Shown: one piece after another, positions 59,690 through 64,000 of the stretch | Layout of the letters: each line of letters begins with the position of its first letter | Position numbering within the stretch: position 1 is the first letter of the stretch | Origin: Ephydatia muelleri | Taxonomy: Eukaryota > Porifera > Demospongiae > Spongillida > Spongillidae | Direction: 5' to 3' | NCBI GenBank assembly: GCA_013339895.1 | Contig: JABACO010000010.1 | Coordinates: 62,001-126,000 of the forward strand | DNA length: 64,000 nucleotides | Notes under the pieces: model-generated | Told to the model about the DNA's origin: nothing | Databases searched by the model: none | What the model saw: only the letters and a program-made list of their open reading frames with translations | Position numbers and translations under genes: made by a program

Positions 59690-60454
59690 AAGACAACAGC
59701 GTTGTGCGCTTCATTGCTCGTGCGTGCTGCGCGGAATTTCTGACTTACCGCATATCCATTTATACATATATGGCCACAGCCTGTGCAGCGCGCAATTTCT
59801 GACCTTACCGCATATCCGACGTATGTTATTAATTCATTCTAACTTTGCCCAATAATAATATTAAACGAATTTTTAAAAATATTACCCAAGGTATGTTTAT
59901 ACTATAGTGCTCTACAAAGAGAATACGCAACAGTTTTAGAACTTGCGTGTCTACTTTCAGACCATCGATACCAGCATGGATTGTTTTAATTATGAAACAT
60001 AAGTTTCTGCTACGGTTACTAGTACTGTCCTTTTTTTGCGCTAAAGAATGCTATTTCTGGTAAGGAAAGACCACCCCCTTTTTCCCATATTTCCAATCCA
60101 GCTCTGTGCTGCCATCTCCTTCTGATACCGGGCTTTATTTCTCGCAGCTACCATTGATATCGGAGGATCTCACCGGGTTGTGGTGACGGGTACAGCCGGA
60201 TTTATCGAATAGGCCTACCACTCGTCCGTCTCCACGCTTCTGGCACCACGGAACGGAAACCAACTGTTTCTACTAGTCATACCTGACATTATTCATTCGG
60301 TCTGCCATTGTTCACTGTCTATAGTCCCTGCTGAAGGCGACTCTGTGAACAAAATGAGGGAGTAACTGCAGGGGCTTACTTCACAGCAATTTGCTCTCCC
60401 TACTGCCTCCTCTATCTGTCTCCCTTCCCTTTCCTTCGCTCACTACTTCCTTAG
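59690..60454. other. No supported gene
   Basis: Contains a tandem pair of GCGCG(G/C)AATTTCTGAC(C)TTACC segments with CGCATATCC (about 59728-59760 and 59790-59818). No coding evidence until the acceptor at 60454. Confidence 0.45.
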
Positions 60455-61259
60455 ATCCATTGCAGTCCTTTGTATTAGACCACACTGATGTCATTCTAAG
60501 GGCTCCTGCATTTCACCCTTATGGCAGTCAGCAGTACCCGTCAAGAGCTGCTCGCTTGTGTATAGTGGAGCACCAACAGCTGCAGGCTCTTCACAAGGAG
60601 TTTTGGTTGGCACCAGATACTTGGGTCAGTATGCCAATGCAGCTATCCACAACAGATGTATGACATATCACACGATGCCAGAGGGAAGGAGAACTTGATC
60701 AGCAGGTGAGCCAAACAAATAGATTACAAAAATTCCCTCCTCTTTATCCTCCCACCTTCCCTCCTCCCCTTCTATGCTCCCCTATAATCCCAGGGCTGGG
60801 GGGTTCAAAGGGGTCAAAAACTCCCCTTCCGTAATGAAGTTCACAAGTGACATGACCCGCTATGTTCCAATAATGAATTATTATTAGGCGCATGTTTTCA
60901 ATGGTACTACTGACTGTTTTAATAGTACAATTTGTCTGCATTTAAAATAAGGTTCCTCTAAGTATACTCACTCACACACATCCGACCCCCTCACCCCTCG
61001 TAAATCTTGCTACGGCCCTGTATTCTCCTCCCCCTTCTCTCCTTCCTCTATCCCTCCTGCTTTGCTGGTGAACAGCCTCGTAACAGTACATATGACTCTT
61101 CTCTCTTCCTCCATACTTCAGGCCACTTCCTCATCATTTAACGTGCTAGCTGAACTGGAAGCCATTCGGCACAAGAGGGACGAAGCAGCACAGCAAAATG
61201 AAGCCCCAGTTGCTGGATCTGTTGAAGGCCAATCAGTACCTGTAAAAATCGAGACACTG
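60455..61259 (+). CDS. Two exons of an unrecognised gene
   Basis: Exon 60455-60624 follows TTCCTTAG and reads DPLQSFVLDHTDVILRAPAF, then HPYGSQQYPSRAARLCIVEH and HKEFWLAPDTW before GTCAGT. Exon 61122-61259 follows CATACTTCAG and reads ATSSSFNVLAELEAIRHKRD, then EAAQQNEAPVAGSVEG...KIETL before GTGAGA. Both ends at the join are phase 0. Codon-like composition and splice sites support coding. The second exon predicts a charged helix. The exon upstream of 60455 (phase 1) and those after 61259 were not found. Family unknown. Confidence 0.5.
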
Positions 61260-61419
61260 GTGAGAAAAGTGGTCTAGTTAAAACTGTGCAACCGTACTGG
61301 CGGCAACAGCCAGGTGGAAAGAGCGTATGTTAGCGGTGTCATTGGAATGTTTAGACCTACTATCCAAGCAACAGACTGGTCACTTCTCCAGTTATCATTT
61401 TCTTTGCATGCACAAGTGT

Positions 61420-61708
61420 GCGCGCGTGTGTATGTATGTGTGTGTGTGCTCAGTCCACTGATCAGGTTATCACAATCTCTTTGCATATGCATGTGTGTAT
61501 ATGTCTGTGAAGTGTGTGTGTTGTCATTGGGAGTGTTTGTTTATAAGGTGTGCTATTCGGTTAAATTGATAGTTTTTACCTCTCATCTGTAGAGCAATCC
61601 AACTGATCTAAGTTGATCTATTTGTACATGTATCTGCACCTTTTGGTTTTTGAATGGTACATGTCATGTACCCAGCTTCTGTGTGTGTGCATGTGTGTGT
61701 GTGTGTGT

Positions 61709-61752
<44 letters not shown>
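61420..61752. repeat. TG microsatellites
   Basis: TG-rich runs at about 61420-61450 and 61680-61752. Confidence 0.85.
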
Positions 61753-62400
61753 AAGGAGCTAGAAGTGTGCATAAGGTACCGTTGAGAGCTCTTTGGTATC
61801 TTTGTTATTCAGGTCAAACAATAGTTTGGAATCATGAAGGTCTTTAAGAACCAGAACCTAGATGGATTCTTTGTTGAAGACCAGTGCTGCAGCCTTTGCT
61901 GAAATTACAGGCACTAATAACTGGAATTGAGGGGATTTAATCAGTCATGTTGAACACTTGAAGACATTCTTTTATCACATTGCTGTTCCGCTAGTGATTG
62001 GAGTAAATGTACTCTCAGTTGTTTTATTATTTTTGTGGATGTTGTTTATCACACACAAAAATCAGATTTTGTTTAGCTTGCATGCTTTGTAGCTCCTGGT
62101 AGATTTAAAACAAGAGATTGTTTTACAGTATATCTATGCTTTTACAATTATAATAAGCACGATGCCTATTATTGAACAGAGTGTTAAAATGCAGAAAATA
62201 ACGTACTCGATAACAACTGAAATGCACTCTTGAAATCAAATCCATCGTTTCCTATAACATATCATTGCCTCAGTTCCATTTCGCAAGTTGAAGCCGGCTG
62301 TTGAGAATAATATGAATGGCACCTTGTCAAATTCCATAGCAAGGATTGCATCCATCCCTGTGAAGAAGTGTAAAATGGATTGGGTCAAATGCCCATGTAA
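61753..62400. other. No supported gene
   Basis: AT-rich unique sequence leading into the left arm of the large inverted repeat. Confidence 0.45.
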
Positions 62401-62404
62401 TGTG

Positions 62405-63700
62405 AAGACAAAAAGAAAAAAAAATTCCTAGCATGAACAATACGAGATGGGACTAACCTCCACAAACTTTGCAACATGTGTAAACAAAATATCGTTTCAA
62501 TCTGTTGTGACAGAACAATGCACACGTAATGTTTTAAATCTCTCTATGGACTGATCCATAGCCATAGCTACTTTAAATTTTAAAGTACAATAATAGTCCT
62601 GCAGTAATGCTCTTATGTTGTGGCATCTTGCTATTTCCAATCTCAAATAGTGCATTTGCTGCATAATCAGCACCCGATTAGTAATTATGTGCAGGTTACG
62701 TAAAGCTACTGGTTTAGCTACTTCACGTACAATAATTATACCGTGTGTCTCATTATTCTACTACCTTCTGTATAAATTATCAGGAATATCACAAACATCA
62801 ACAGCAATGCTATGTTTGTAAACAAACCTTAGCTTGCACAATTCACATTGCAGAGTTTACACTCGATAATAAAACTGCTGTGCCTGCATTTCATGCCAGT
62901 AAGGACACCATTGATTATTTGCATATGCATGAAGAAGTACATATGTTGACCTCCTAAAGTACAGCACAATGCATATAAGTATAATACCTTAAGCAGCCTA
63001 GAAGGATTAAAGCTACTTTTATTTGCTTCCTGGCATCATTGAAAACAATTTTTAGCCTAATTGCAATTCTCAGTGGTTCCAAAGAAGATAGATTAGCATA
63101 AAACAATTTCACCAACAATATATATTAATACTGATGCATTGAGATAAATGTTTTTAAAACAAACAACATAATTATAGTACTTCACAGCTCTAAACATAAA
63201 TAACAAATCTAAACAGGTAAATCCTCTAGTTAGTAAAAAATGAAATACATATAGTAACCTTGTTTGCAGACACAATATCCTTCAATGTCAGATGAATTGT
63301 GGGTTAAAAGAATATATAAGTGAGATTGTACAAAAGGTAGTAGAATAATGTGTCACATAGTATTGTACATGAAGTTGCTAAATCTTTACTTAACCTGCAC
63401 ATAATTATTAATAGATAATGGTTGCAAGAAAGGATAGAGAGTTGTTTGGTGCTGATTATGCAGCGAATGCAGTATTTGAGATAGGTAATAGCAAGATGTC
63501 AATTGGCATCACTAATACATTAGAGCATTACTTCAGGACAATCAAAGTGAAAGTAGTTATGGAGCAATTCATAGAGGGATTAAAAACATTATTTGTGCAT
63601 TGTTAATCCACAATAGATTGAAATGATATTTTGTTCGCACGTCGCAAAGTTAGTAGAGGTTAGTCCCATCTTGTATAGGAATTAATTATTTTGTCTTCTT
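62405..63700. repeat. Large diverged inverted repeat carrying a duplicated coding-like segment
   Basis: The left arm (62405-62767) and right arm (63333-63700) are inverted copies at roughly three-quarters identity, e.g. GAGATGGGACTAACCTCCAC against GTAGAGGTTAGTCCCATCTT, and AATCAGCACC against GGTGCTGATT. Each arm carries a frame pointing outward: right, plus strand, GADYAANAVFEIGNSKM; left, minus strand, the closely similar GADYAANALFEIGNSKM. The loop has a short plus frame at 62745-62957 (SKDTIDYLHMHEEVHMLTS). The peptide family is not recognised. Confidence 0.7.
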
Positions 63701-64000
63701 GACGTGAAATTGATTTTAGAAGAGCAGTTTTTAAATGAGGCAGATGGTACGTCTTGTCAAGGTACATTTGCATACGTGTTACCAACATTCTCTTCCAGAT
63801 GGGAAAATGCTCCATGGGCGTTTGATCCAGTCCATTTTAATGACCCCACTGCAAGAATCCCAACAGCTGAAACTTGCAAAATGGAAATGAAGGGATGATA
63901 TGGTGGAAGCAGTTATAGGAAACGATGGATTGGGAATGTTATAAATTTTCAAGAGTGCATTTCAATTGATGAGTGGGTTATTCTCTGCATTTGTTTACTA

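Overview
The window reads as nuclear DNA of an animal, most likely a demosponge. Three intron-containing genes have clear animal relatives: a TMBIM6/Bax-inhibitor-1-like gene, a UBE3B-like HECT-ligase 5' end and a complete MOV10-like RNA helicase. Spliceosomal introns are short with GT-AG ends. A nuclear fragment of mitochondrial DNA carries a CAU-anticodon tRNA next to the start of nad2, an order I associate with demosponge mtDNA. The taxon is an inference. There is no operon structure and nothing bacterial.

Layout. 0.4-1.9 kb: an intact single-exon kinase-fold gene. 2.1-2.8 kb: degenerate short repeats around a perfect 97-bp palindrome. 3-11 kb: two loci of short proline/glycine-rich exons sharing duplicated segments, separated by a 1.65-kb 27-bp minisatellite and transposon scraps. 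11.2-15.4 kb: a second kinase-fold gene on the minus strand, interrupted by a 2.08-kb DNA transposon with a 7-bp target duplication and flanked by an almost exact 678-bp tandem duplication. 16.8-18.9 kb: a coiled-coil gene on the minus strand, with the mitochondrial insertion inside one of its introns. 19.5-20.5 kb: a 1,000-N scaffold gap. 20.5-30.5 kb: a 10-kb satellite of 183-bp units. 31.6-33 kb: TMBIM6-like exons (+). 35.3-38.0 kb: UBE3B-like exons (-). 38.6-42.05 kb: a candidate two-gene DNA transposon. 42.2-49.9 kb: the MOV10-like gene (+) with two small elements and a minisatellite in its introns, then a decayed copy of its last exon. 52.8-53.7 kb: a 161-bp tandem repeat. 54.36-55.61 kb: a hAT-type element with a perfect 8-bp target duplication. 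55.7-64 kb: fragments of unrecognised genes, long microsatellites and a diverged large inverted repeat.

How the pieces relate. The host genes look like unlinked housekeeping or RNA-control functions: ER calcium/apoptosis control, ubiquitin ligation and RNA helicase activity. They sit among many mobile and tandem-repeat sequences. The best candidates for something undescribed are the TIR-bounded element at 38.6-42.05 kb with two oppositely oriented intron-containing genes, and the 183-bp satellite whose period is a whole number of codons. Exon joins were worked out by hand. For the MOV10-like (18 exons), UBE3B-like (9 exons) and coiled-coil (5 exons) genes the phases agree across every join given.
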